Assembly (NCBI GenBank): GCA_944322975.1
Contig: CALUQS010000078.1
Span: 1 to 49,673, forward strand
Length of the DNA stretch: 49,673 nt
Direction of reading: 5' to 3'
Source of the DNA: Candidatus Gastranaerophilales bacterium
GTDB taxonomy: Bacteria > Cyanobacteriota > Vampirovibrionia > Gastranaerophilales > Gastranaerophilaceae
Shown: positions 43,158-49,673 of the stretch, in pieces
How the letters are laid out: each line of letters opens with the position of its first letter
Numbering within the stretch: position 1 is the stretch's first letter
Position numbers and translations under genes: made by a program
The notes under the pieces: model-generated
What the model saw: only the letters and a program-made list of their open reading frames with translations
What the model was told of the DNA's origin: nothing
Databases searched by the model: none

Positions 43158-44315
43158 TTACACATTTATAAGTACAACATAAAATATTAAAACAAATACA
43201 AGTATCAAAATAAGCCCCGCAAGCGAATATATCAGATACGACTGAAAATTTCCGCCCTGAAAACGTCCGCTGACATAAGAAAGGGCTCTGAAAAACAATG
43301 CGATAAAATTTATTACCGTTTCAACAACGTATTTTTCTATCCAGCCGGCAACAGAACAAAAAGGCATAAACAGTCTGTTTACAAGCCCGAAAAACACAAA
43401 TATCAGAATCAAAACAGGCAGAGTCCACCAGAAATTTTTTGATAATTCAAAAAAGAACGGATTTAACCGCATAAACAAAAATATTCCGACAAGAGCAAAG
43501 AGACTGTTTTGATACAGTATTATCCTTGAGGTGTCTGTTTTGTTGCTGGATTCAAATGTTATATAAATGAACGCCTGCATAAATTTCATTATAATAACAA
43601 ACAGCAGCACAGAGCAGAAAAATACAAACACAGGCTCGCTCATAAGAGAGTGTATACTTGCCGCAATATTTCCCATATTAGCAAACGACAAGGCTGACAA
43701 ACCAGAAAGTTCATTGTATACAACAGAAAAATACATTGTAACAAGCACACATAAAAGCAGAATTAAATCGCCTACCCTGTTAAAAATATAAGATTTTATA
43801 GCGGCTTTTGATTCGGCTCTGTTAGCAAAATCAAAGTTTATCAAAAGATAGCTGGCAACGCCTGCGACTTCGCAAAACAAATATGTCTGAAATAAGTTTG
43901 AACTTATAAATATTCCGTTTAATCCCGTTGCAAAAAAGTTTATATAAAGCATTAAACGCGAAAAATCGTTATGTTCCCTGAGTTTAAAAAACGCAAAATT
44001 TTGTATTAAAAATGCAGCTATATTTGTTATCAACACAAAACTTACTGCAACTTTATCTATATATGTGCCCAGATACAGGCTTATGTTTTCAAGCGTCATC
44101 CACTGAAAACTCTGAGTTAATGACATATTTTTTATTACGGAAAAGTCAAATACCGCGGCAGAAAAAACCATGCATATAAATGCGGATATTATGCTTATCA
44201 AAAAAATTGTCGGTTTGTCTATCCTGTTAGAAATAAGACGGTTAAATCCTATTATCAAACACATAATAAGAGGCAGTATAACCACAAGATTTATATTATC
44301 AGTAAAAAATTCCAT
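43158..44315 (-). CDS. nuoL: Internally deleted NuoL-like complex I subunit
   Basis: At 385 residues this is far shorter than usual NuoL (roughly 600 or more). The first half is recognisable: E149 (FCEVAGVASYLL) and NRVGDLILL. The next block aligns without gaps for 44 residues after K244 (E. coli Lys229), but E. coli His254 is Q269 and the PDAMxGPTPVSALIHA signature is absent. The sequence then jumps to the C-terminal region (FFRALSYVSGRFQGGNFQSY). The helices of the second antiporter half are absent, yet the frame is unbroken. Confidence 0.8.
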   Translation of the reverse strand: MEFFTDNINLVVILPLIMCLIIGFNRLISNRIDKPTIFLISIISAFICMVFSAAVFDFSVIKNMSLTQSFQWMTLENISLYLGTYIDKVAVSFVLITNIAAFLIQNFAFFKLREHNDFSRLMLYINFFATGLNGIFISSNLFQTYLFCEVAGVASYLLINFDFANRAESKAAIKSYIFNRVGDLILLLCVLVTMYFSVVYNELSGLSALSFANMGNIAASIHSLMSEPVFVFFCSVLLFVIIMKFMQAFIYITFESSNKTDTSRIILYQNSLFALVGIFLFMRLNPFFFELSKNFWWTLPVLILIFVFFGLVNRLFMPFCSVAGWIEKYVVETVINFIALFFRALSYVSGRFQGGNFQSYLIYSLAGLILILVFVLIFYVVLINV

Positions 44316-44641
44316 TAACTCTCCTTATCTTTAATTTTTTCAGCATCAAGATTTTCGTTAGCCTGATAAATTTTATACAAAATAACAAGTGCAATAATTG
44401 TTTGTATAACAGTCAATATAAGTATAAAAACGCTTATCATATTTGCGTTTTCCATACTTTTATCGCAATAATAACCAAAAGCCGCAAAATTAATAACAGC
44501 CGAAACAGACATTATAAAAAGCGACATTACAGTCCTTAGCATGTTACGAGAAATCAACACCCCAAAAAGCCCTGTCAAATACAAAATCAAAGACAAAACA
44601 AGAAAATGAGCAAGCCCTATATTTACGAACATATTTATCAT
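44315..44641 (-). CDS. nuoK: NuoK-like complex I subunit lacking both membrane glutamates
   Basis: This 108-residue protein has three membrane helices in the NuoK pattern (GVLISRNMLRTVMSLFIMSV). By hand alignment the first glutamate of the coupling pathway (E. coli Glu36) is F42 and the second (Glu72) is Q80 (FILILTVIQTIIALVIL). It overlaps nuoJ by 4 bp and nuoL by one base. Loss of both residues would normally stop pumping. Confidence 0.8.
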   Translation of the reverse strand: MINMFVNIGLAHFLVLSLILYLTGLFGVLISRNMLRTVMSLFIMSVSAVINFAAFGYYCDKSMENANMISVFILILTVIQTIIALVILYKIYQANENLDAEKIKDKES

Positions 44642-45171
44642 AGTTTGCTCTCCCCGCTTTCTTTTGGCTGCTGCACATTTTGCGAGGTGTCTAAAAACAC
44701 CCTTAACACTGATGCACTGACAAGAACAAACACCCCGACAAGACTCAACGGGTAAAGGTAATGTTTAAAGTTAACAGAGACAAATGATTTTTCCGCAACC
44801 GTGTTAAAGAAAGAGTACAACGAATTGTCAATCTCCTGTGTAAAATACAAAACAAAAAGCAGTCCGAATAATGCTAAAAAGACACTGCTCACTATTATTT
44901 TGGAAACAGGTGCAAGTCTCAATTGCTGATTTATTTTCCCTATTTTTTTTATCAACAGAAAAATATATGATGACAAAAATACCCCGCACAAAATAAATTG
45001 AAATACAAAAAGATAAACAGAGTTCAAATAAAGATATATAAACCCTGAAAAACAAATAAACAAAAACAAAGCGAGTGCCGACAAATACATAACAGGTGCA
45101 AATATAACCCCAAGGGCACAACATATGGTTGCAAAAAACAGAAAATAAAAATAAATTAAATTTGTAACCAC
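44638..45171 (-). CDS. nuoJ: NuoJ-like complex I subunit
   Basis: This 177-residue protein has about five membrane helices in the NuoJ plan (LSALALFLFICFSGFIYLYL; YLFVFQFILCGVFLSSYIFL). The match is weaker than for the other subunits. Starts with GTG, six bases after AGGAG. It is first of the operon; the promoter probably lies in the divergent gap before the TPR gene. No nuoA-I or nuoG-like gene is near. Confidence 0.7.
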   Translation of the reverse strand: MVTNLIYFYFLFFATICCALGVIFAPVMYLSALALFLFICFSGFIYLYLNSVYLFVFQFILCGVFLSSYIFLLIKKIGKINQQLRLAPVSKIIVSSVFLALFGLLFVLYFTQEIDNSLYSFFNTVAEKSFVSVNFKHYLYPLSLVGVFVLVSASVLRVFLDTSQNVQQPKESGESKL

Positions 45172-45201
45172 TCTGCACTCCTGTAAAGTATGTCTTTTTT
45201 A

Positions 45202-45210
45202 TTTATACCA
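45202..45210 (-). promoter_or_regulatory. Possible extended -10 of the nuoJKLMN operon
   Basis: On the minus strand TGGTATAAA forms an extended -10 about 30 bases before the GTG of nuoJ. The -35 is unclear. Confidence 0.4.
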
Positions 45211-45224
45211 CATATTAATGATGT

Positions 45225-45230
45225 TATAAT
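45225..45230 (+). promoter_or_regulatory. Possible -10 of the TPR gene
   Basis: TATAAT with TTTATA 17 bases upstream (45202-45207). Transcription would start around 45237, giving a leader of about 28 bases without ribosome site. Confidence 0.45.
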
Positions 45231-45264
45231 TAGAATGTTGTGAATTATTAAGTTCAATTTTTAT

Positions 45265-45957
45265 ATGAAAAAAAAGATTTTTGTTACAATGCTATTGCTG
45301 CTGTTTGTTTTATGCTGCGGCGCAAAAAATCCAATACCTGCTGAAACATTAAAAGATTATCCCTCTGCAAATTCTTATTGCATAAAAGGGGATAAAATTC
45401 TTGATTATTACGAAAAACTCGAGGACAAAACAGACGCACAAAAATACCTTAATGCAGCAAAATACTACTATTATCAAGCGTCAAGAATTGATTTATCAAA
45501 TCAGGATTCTTTTATTGGAATGGCAAGAATATCTCTATATCAGGGGCAAACCCGTGACGCAAAAAATACGCTTATGATTGCGCTAAACATTAATGAAAAC
45601 AATCCGAAAGTGAGTTATTATCTAGGAGAAGCTTTTTTTATGGAGGGTGAGTATTTTCATGCAATAGATTTTTACAACTGGGCATATTCTCACGGTTACC
45701 AAAAGGATTACAAAACAAACTACAAACTGGGCGTGTGTTTTGAAAAACTGGACGATATATCCAAAGCCAGATTCCATTATCAAAATGCACTGAACACAAA
45801 TCCATCATCAACTCAGGCACAAAAAAGGTTAAAAGGGCTGGATGCAATTGACACTGATTATAAAAATATAAAAAATAAAGATATAAAATATAATGAAAAA
45901 GACTCTGAAATTTTAAATCAAAGTGATTTAGATAAAATTAACACCCCTAATTTATAA
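45265..45957 (+). CDS. Exported TPR-repeat protein
   Basis: This 230-residue protein has a signal sequence (KKIFVTMLLLLFVLCCGA) ending in two cysteines, so lipidation is possible though the box is not standard. TPR-like repeats follow (about 45-190: ALNINENNPKVSYYLGEAFF, YKTNYKLGVCFEKLDDISK, YQNALNTNPSSTQAQKRLKG). It probably acts as a periplasmic scaffold. Divergent from nuoJ and convergent with fliE. Confidence 0.8.
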   Translation: MKKKIFVTMLLLLFVLCCGAKNPIPAETLKDYPSANSYCIKGDKILDYYEKLEDKTDAQKYLNAAKYYYYQASRIDLSNQDSFIGMARISLYQGQTRDAKNTLMIALNINENNPKVSYYLGEAFFMEGEYFHAIDFYNWAYSHGYQKDYKTNYKLGVCFEKLDDISKARFHYQNALNTNPSSTQAQKRLKGLDAIDTDYKNIKNKDIKYNEKDSEILNQSDLDKINTPNL

Positions 45958-46009
45958 GACACAAAAAAGAATCAGGTTTCAAATATTACGCAATGATTAC
46001 ACCGCTAAA

Positions 46010-46546
46010 TTACACTCTGACGTTGTAAATTTCATTATACGCATTAACAAGCCTGTTTCTCATTTGCAGAGCCATTTGCATTGTCAAATTTGCTTTTTGA
46101 GAGGCGAGCATTACCTCATGAACACTGATGTCCCCGCCGGAGGCAAAAGTTTCCGCTGCTTCATACGCAGCATTTTGAGAGGCGTTTACATCATTTAAAC
46201 TCTTAGAAAAAGCACTGCCTATGTCGTTTGCCATATTTTCCACCGGAGAATTTGAACGTTTTTTATTCGGATTTGCGTCTAAAAAGCTCTCCTGCATTTG
46301 GTTAACATTATCCATTCTTTCAATAGGAGAAATTCCCATATTTTCAAGTCCTACATTCATTTGAATGCCGGTATTTATTATAGGCCCCTGAGGAAGATTG
46401 CTCATCTCCCGCATTTTTCCGTTCAATACATTATCAAAAGCTGTCATGCCGTTTTTATCGGAAGTTATATTGAAAGCTTCCATATTCCGGCAGAAAATTT
46501 TGTTGTAGTTTTGTATTGAATTATTAGCTATTTGATTAAATTGCAA
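46010..46546 (-). CDS. fliE: Flagellar hook-basal body protein FliE
   Basis: This 178-residue protein has the FliE C-terminal core (about 95-178: SFSKSLNDVN-like AFSKSLNDVNASQNAA, GDISVHEVMLASQKANLTMQ, RNRLVNAYNEIYNVRV). It is longer than the usual 100-110 residues because of an Asn/Met-rich N-terminal extension of about 70 residues. The start is TTG, eight bases after AGGAG. FliE joins the MS ring to the rod. It is third in flgB-flgC-fliE. Confidence 0.93.
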   Translation of the reverse strand: MQFNQIANNSIQNYNKIFCRNMEAFNITSDKNGMTAFDNVLNGKMREMSNLPQGPIINTGIQMNVGLENMGISPIERMDNVNQMQESFLDANPNKKRSNSPVENMANDIGSAFSKSLNDVNASQNAAYEAAETFASGGDISVHEVMLASQKANLTMQMALQMRNRLVNAYNEIYNVRV

Positions 46547-46612
46547 TTTTTATACTCCTGTAATTTATTACCGGCAACCTTTGCATTGTTCAAAGCTCCG
46601 GCTCAACGATGA

Positions 46613-47119
46613 TTAAATTCTTAATGCCGCGTTAATCATACCTTTTGTTGTTTCTGCGGTTGTAACATTAGCCTCGTAAGCCCGCGAAGCTGACACCATA
46701 TTGACCATTTCTTCCACCGCATTGATGTTTGGCAAGGTAACAAAGCCATCCGCATCCGCTTCCGGATTGGAAGGGTCATATATTGTTTTGTACGGGTCAT
46801 TTGCCGGTGTTATTTCTGCCACTTCAACCCCTTGAGAAATAGTTCTGTCATCGTAAGATATTCCGCCTTTAAGCATCATCGTGTTGTTTGTAGGGCTGAA
46901 AAACACCTCGTGCTGTCCGTCCGGAAAAGCCGGCGAATGAGAGCCGAGTCTGTCAGCGTATACCGCTTTAAAGCTTACATTTTTTTTGATATAAACCCCC
47001 GGAGTTCCGTCAGGGTTTCTTGTTGTATTTACGTTGGCAATATTGCTGGCAATGTTATCCATCATTGTTCTCTGGGCATACATGCCGCTTGCCGATATGT
47101 CAAATGCACTAAAACTCAT
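46613..47119 (-). CDS. flgC: Flagellar basal-body rod protein FlgC
   Basis: This 168-residue rod protein has the N-terminal FSAFDISASGMYAQRTMMDN and NIANVNTTRNPDG motifs and the C-terminal VNMVSASRAYEANVTTAETTK helix. It is somewhat longer than usual, in the middle. The ribosome site lies inside the end of flgB (GGAGG before TAATAAATG). It follows flgB by 3 bp. Confidence 0.95.
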   Translation of the reverse strand: MSFSAFDISASGMYAQRTMMDNIASNIANVNTTRNPDGTPGVYIKKNVSFKAVYADRLGSHSPAFPDGQHEVFFSPTNNTMMLKGGISYDDRTISQGVEVAEITPANDPYKTIYDPSNPEADADGFVTLPNINAVEEMVNMVSASRAYEANVTTAETTKGMINAALRI

Positions 47120-47122
47120 TTA

Positions 47123-47638
47123 TTACGAACCTCCTCCGCCTCTTACAACATCAAGAAGGTTTGACATAAATCTACCTTCTAAAGTAGCCAGCACATTATA
47201 TTGTGAACCTGCTTTAGCCATGTCCATCATTTCTTCTTCCACATTTACATTGTTTCCGTTGCCGTAATCAATCCAGCTTGTATCTCTTATCACTTCCGGA
47301 GCATAACCATTCAGGTCGGATTGTGTCTGTTGAATATACATAAACTGCTCTTGAGGAAGTCTTTGCGCGATATTTTGCTGCATTGGGTTTGTTGAAGGGG
47401 CATAGCCAGGTTTGTAGGTTTCATTTTTGTACGCCTGACTGTTGATTTGTCTCAAATCACGTCTTATATCGTCTTTTGCAATGATTTCTCTCAACTGGTC
47501 TTCAAAAGCGACCTGTTTTCTCTGATATTCCGGAGTCATTGCGTTAGCAGTATTTGAGGCAATTGCTGTTTGTCTTTTTACAAGTCCGTCCATTGCAAGT
47601 TTTGATACTTCAATGGCTCTTACGTTAAACAAATCCAA
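47123..47638 (-). CDS. flgB: Flagellar basal-body rod protein FlgB
   Basis: This 171-residue rod protein has the N-terminal helix (AIEVSKLAMDGLVKRQTAIASNTANAMTPEYQRK) and the C-terminal NNVNVEEEMMDMAKAGSQYNVLATLEGR pattern. Starts with TTG six bases after AGGAGG; the strong ribosome site supports it. It follows the histidine kinase by 24 bp and is probably in the same unit. Confidence 0.94.
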   Translation of the reverse strand: MDLFNVRAIEVSKLAMDGLVKRQTAIASNTANAMTPEYQRKQVAFEDQLREIIAKDDIRRDLRQINSQAYKNETYKPGYAPSTNPMQQNIAQRLPQEQFMYIQQTQSDLNGYAPEVIRDTSWIDYGNGNNVNVEEEMMDMAKAGSQYNVLATLEGRFMSNLLDVVRGGGGS

Positions 47639-47662
47639 TTTTTACCTCCTCTCCTTTATTTT

Positions 47663-48937
47663 TTATAATCTTGGTATTGAAATTTCAAAGGTTGTACCTT
47701 TTTTATTTGAACTTATGAGTTTTAAATCTCCGTATTGTTCCTGCATAGCTTCTTTTGAAATATACAAGCCGAGTCCGCTGCCTGTAACTTTTGAGGTGAA
47801 ACCTTCTTCAAAGATTTTTTTGCTGTTTTCTTTTTTTATGCCGCAGCCGTTATCAGAAACAAAAATTTTCAGCATATTATCTTCGCTGACTTCTGTTTTT
47901 ATTTTTATTACACCGCCATTATCACTATCAGACATTGCATCGATTGCGTTATAAAAAAGATTTATCATAACATTAAGCAGTTTGTTTTCATCAGCAAGGA
48001 TATCTCCGTCATAAGAATTTGTTATTTCTATATTTACATTTGACTGTTGAGCTTTTGCTTTCACAAGATTAATTGAATTTCCCAAAATTTTTGAAAAATT
48101 CAAGTTTTCTAATTTTGCACTTTGTATGGTTTTGAGTTCCGTCAAAAGCACCTCTATGGAATCTTTAGATTTTTTGATACTTGAAATTGCGTTTGTCAAA
48201 GAATCTTTAAGCTCTGCACTGTTTACATGTTCAAGCCTTTTTTCCATAATTTTTGAGTACAAATCAATAATAGAAAGATGATTTTTTATATCGTGTGAAA
48301 TTATTTTTGATTTTGTAGAAATATAGTCATATTTTTTAACAATGTCATCATTTTCGCTTAACAACCCAGCTTCAGCCTGTGTAAGGGCTGCTTCTTCAAC
48401 AAAGGAGTCAGCAAAGTTGATAAATTTGTGTATAGCCTGATTCAAAAGTTCATTGCTTCTTCTCTCAGGCGTATACTCCTGTGTATATCTCATTAAATCG
48501 ATTTTAGAATTTTCCGAAACAATGCGCACAACATTGTTAACCTCTCTTGAGTTTAAAAGGTAATACAAGCAAGAGGTATCTTTAATACTTTCCGTTGAAT
48601 AATCCCAGAGCATACACGCGGAATACCTCGGAGAGAGTAAAACAAGAAATTCTGTCTGCCCCCAAATATCGTTTTGGGTAAGATTTTCTTCTTTTGTTGT
48701 ATCATCAAATGAATAAACTTCCGCGTTTGTAAAATCAAGTCTTTTTAAAACGCCGTCGAGTTCTTTTGTATCAAAAAGCCTGATTAATACAACAGCTTTT
48801 TGTGTTTGAGATTCTAAAAGCGGTTCAAGCGCAAAGCGAAACAAACCTTTTATAGTTTGTTTCGTTACGGGTTTTGTTTGCCCGAGATAAATTAAATCTT
48901 TTAAAAGATTTTTTTGTCTGAAAGTTGTTCCGCTCAT
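47663..48937 (-). CDS. Soluble sensor histidine kinase upstream of flgBC-fliE
   Basis: This 424-residue kinase has no membrane segment. The phosphoacceptor is H215 (ISHDIKNHLS), followed by N-box NVMINLFYNAIDAM, G1 DNGCGI and G2 TGSGLGLYIS. The N-terminal part (about 1-180) may be a DICT-like sensory domain (LVLLSPRYSACMLWDY), a fold common in cyanobacteria; this is uncertain. The response regulator just upstream is the likely partner. Position before flgB suggests a link to motility. Confidence 0.88.
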   Translation of the reverse strand: MSGTTFRQKNLLKDLIYLGQTKPVTKQTIKGLFRFALEPLLESQTQKAVVLIRLFDTKELDGVLKRLDFTNAEVYSFDDTTKEENLTQNDIWGQTEFLVLLSPRYSACMLWDYSTESIKDTSCLYYLLNSREVNNVVRIVSENSKIDLMRYTQEYTPERRSNELLNQAIHKFINFADSFVEEAALTQAEAGLLSENDDIVKKYDYISTKSKIISHDIKNHLSIIDLYSKIMEKRLEHVNSAELKDSLTNAISSIKKSKDSIEVLLTELKTIQSAKLENLNFSKILGNSINLVKAKAQQSNVNIEITNSYDGDILADENKLLNVMINLFYNAIDAMSDSDNGGVIKIKTEVSEDNMLKIFVSDNGCGIKKENSKKIFEEGFTSKVTGSGLGLYISKEAMQEQYGDLKLISSNKKGTTFEISIPRL

Positions 48938-48948
48938 TTTTCTCTCTT

Positions 48949-49056
48949 GAATTTACTTATCGCTCGGTACTGTCATTCGCTGCGCTTTGCTTTTGCTCAC
49001 TTCGTCCCTCGCTTTCCGGACTCTTCACTTCGTTCTCTCCGTCCGTCCGTAAATTC
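48949..49056. repeat. GC-richer pyrimidine-biased island bounded by an 8-bp inverted repeat
   Basis: GAATTTAC (48949-48956) and GTAAATTC (49049-49056) are perfect inverted copies around about 90 bp that is near 57% G+C by hand count, against far lower surroundings. The plus strand is rich in C and T and has TCACTTCGT twice (48997-49005, 49025-49033). It separates the kinase and response regulator genes. Likely a small repeat element; no reading frame is present. Confidence 0.55.
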
Positions 49057-49075
49057 GCTTACCATTATTTAATTT

Positions 49076-49092
49076 GCGGGCTTTATGCCCGC
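49076..49092. repeat. Small hairpin after the response regulator
   Basis: GCGGGC and GCCCGC (49076-49081 with 49087-49092) form a 6-bp stem with 5-base loop, 13 bp past the response regulator stop on the minus strand. No T-tract follows on that strand, so it is a poor terminator there. Confidence 0.5.
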
Positions 49093-49104
49093 TAAAGTAT
49101 TTTT

Positions 49105-49673
49105 TCAGATAGCTATTTTAACTTTTCTTCTGTTCAAAAATCCGTTGTTCAATGCATACAATACAGCCTGTGTTCTGTCATTTACCTGCAATTTTTGAAA
49201 GATATTGTTTACGTGGGTTTTTACTGTGGTTTCTGATATAAAAAGCTTTTGTGCTACACCTTTATAAGTTATACCCTGTGTTAAAAGGTCAAGAACTTCT
49301 TCTTCTCTTTGTGTGAGATAATTCAACAGGTTTTCTTCGTCGTCTTTGTTTTCTGTTTCTTCTTTGAAGGACTGTTGAAAATATTCGAAAAATCTTGAGG
49401 ACAAAGTTGCGGGAAGATAAATCTTACCTGCTGCAACTTCGTCTATTGCATAGATGAGTTGAGCTGATGCCATTGTTTTTAAGATATAGCCTTTAGCACC
49501 GATTTTCATAGCTCTGAAAATTAAATCAGGATCATCGTAGCCAGTTAAAGCGATGATACGCACTCCCAAATCAAGTTTTTCAATCTCTGCTATTGCAGTC
49601 AGACCGTCTTTTTCAGGCATGTTAATATCCATCAAAACGATTTCGGGACGATACTTCTTAATAAGACTGATTG
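49105..49673 (-). CDS. NarL/LuxR-type response regulator (cut by window end)
   Basis: At least 189 residues lie in the window and the N-terminus is beyond position 49673. The receiver domain includes the phosphoacceptor Asp (VLMDINMPEKDG) and the conserved Lys in GYILKTMAS. The C-terminus has the LuxR helix-turn-helix (LTQREEEVLDLLTQGITYKG, ISETTVKTHVNNIFQKL). It is probably the partner of the adjacent kinase. The apparent start in the window (a TTG at 49635) lies inside the receiver domain and is not the real start. Confidence 0.92.
   Translation of the reverse strand, partial: ISLIKKYRPEIVLMDINMPEKDGLTAIAEIEKLDLGVRIIALTGYDDPDLIFRAMKIGAKGYILKTMASAQLIYAIDEVAAGKIYLPATLSSRFFEYFQQSFKEETENKDDEENLLNYLTQREEEVLDLLTQGITYKGVAQKLFISETTVKTHVNNIFQKLQVNDRTQAVLYALNNGFLNRRKVKIAI

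Noticed and set aside
43158..44315. Frameshifted NuoL pseudogene
   Set aside because: The frame is unbroken, ends in the family's own C-terminal region, and is tightly spaced with neighbours, so it is treated as a deleted but real gene.
1..49673. CRISPR array, tRNA, rRNA, integrase or transposase
   Set aside because: Searched by eye; no regularly spaced direct repeats, cloverleaf or recombinase motif was found. Absence is limited by manual reading.

Overview
The window looks like a core-and-accessory stretch of an AT-rich, Gram-negative, flagellated, fermentative bacterium. My best guess is a non-photosynthetic cyanobacterial relative (Melainabacteria/Vampirovibrionia, possibly Gastranaerophilales). 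The reasons: rplJ-rplL is not followed by rpoB, as in cyanobacteria; two unknown proteins carry an N-terminal Phe-Ser-Gly type motif that I associate with this group; and there are outer-membrane functions (TolC-like, LolA-like) beside flagellar genes. No rRNA, tRNA, CRISPR array, transposase or phage gene was seen.

Layout. 1-5300: L10 leader, rplJ, rplL, a DUF3137 protein, a LeuC-type dehydratase and a low-complexity protein. 5300-12600 (minus): secD-secF-XRE/zinc-ribbon regulator, bioB-ruvA, two unknown genes and the radical SAM gene amrS. 12597-13934 (plus): a fused Memo/AMMECR1 protein, divergent from amrS. 14245-18962: a TolC/MacA/MacB tripartite efflux operon. 19670-20554: a protein with a glycine-zipper tail. 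20625-24175 (minus): six compact genes in the order of part of an aryl-polyene (APE) cluster (ACP, ACP, COG4648-type membrane protein, ligase-dehydratase fusion, thioesterase, LolA-like) but without ketosynthase or ketoreductase. 24265-28375 (minus): rlmN and an unknown gene, flagellin, and 5-formyl-THF cyclo-ligase. 28471-35162 (plus): XRE regulator with cobalamin adenosyltransferase, an unusual HerA-like/Tudor-like protein, fliS, a FliT-like gene, a cation efflux gene, a YkgJ-family protein and infC with an ATT start. 35247-39623 (minus): YjbQ, a secreted unknown, DprA and a membrane glycosyltransferase. 39982-45171 (minus): a small ORF and a nuoJKLMN-like operon. 45265-45957: a TPR protein. 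46010-49673 (minus): response regulator (cut by the window edge), histidine kinase, flgB, flgC, fliE.

The most striking observation is the nuoJKLMN-like operon. The frames are open and the folds recognisable, but many proton-pathway residues of complex I are gone: NuoK has lost both membrane glutamates, NuoM has Arg, Ala and Lys where Lys234, Lys265 and Glu407 are expected, and NuoL is shortened to 385 residues by loss of the second antiporter half. No peripheral-arm gene is nearby. This suggests a non-pumping or repurposed membrane arm. Second is the ketosynthase-free APE-like operon, driven by a textbook promoter placed so that its mRNA would begin at the ATG. The same leaderless arrangement is predicted for several other genes here, including one palindromic -10 shared by the divergent amrS and Memo/AMMECR1 genes.

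All calls come from reading sequence and translations by eye. No database search, alignment program or structure prediction was run, and residue correspondences to E. coli complex I were made by hand.
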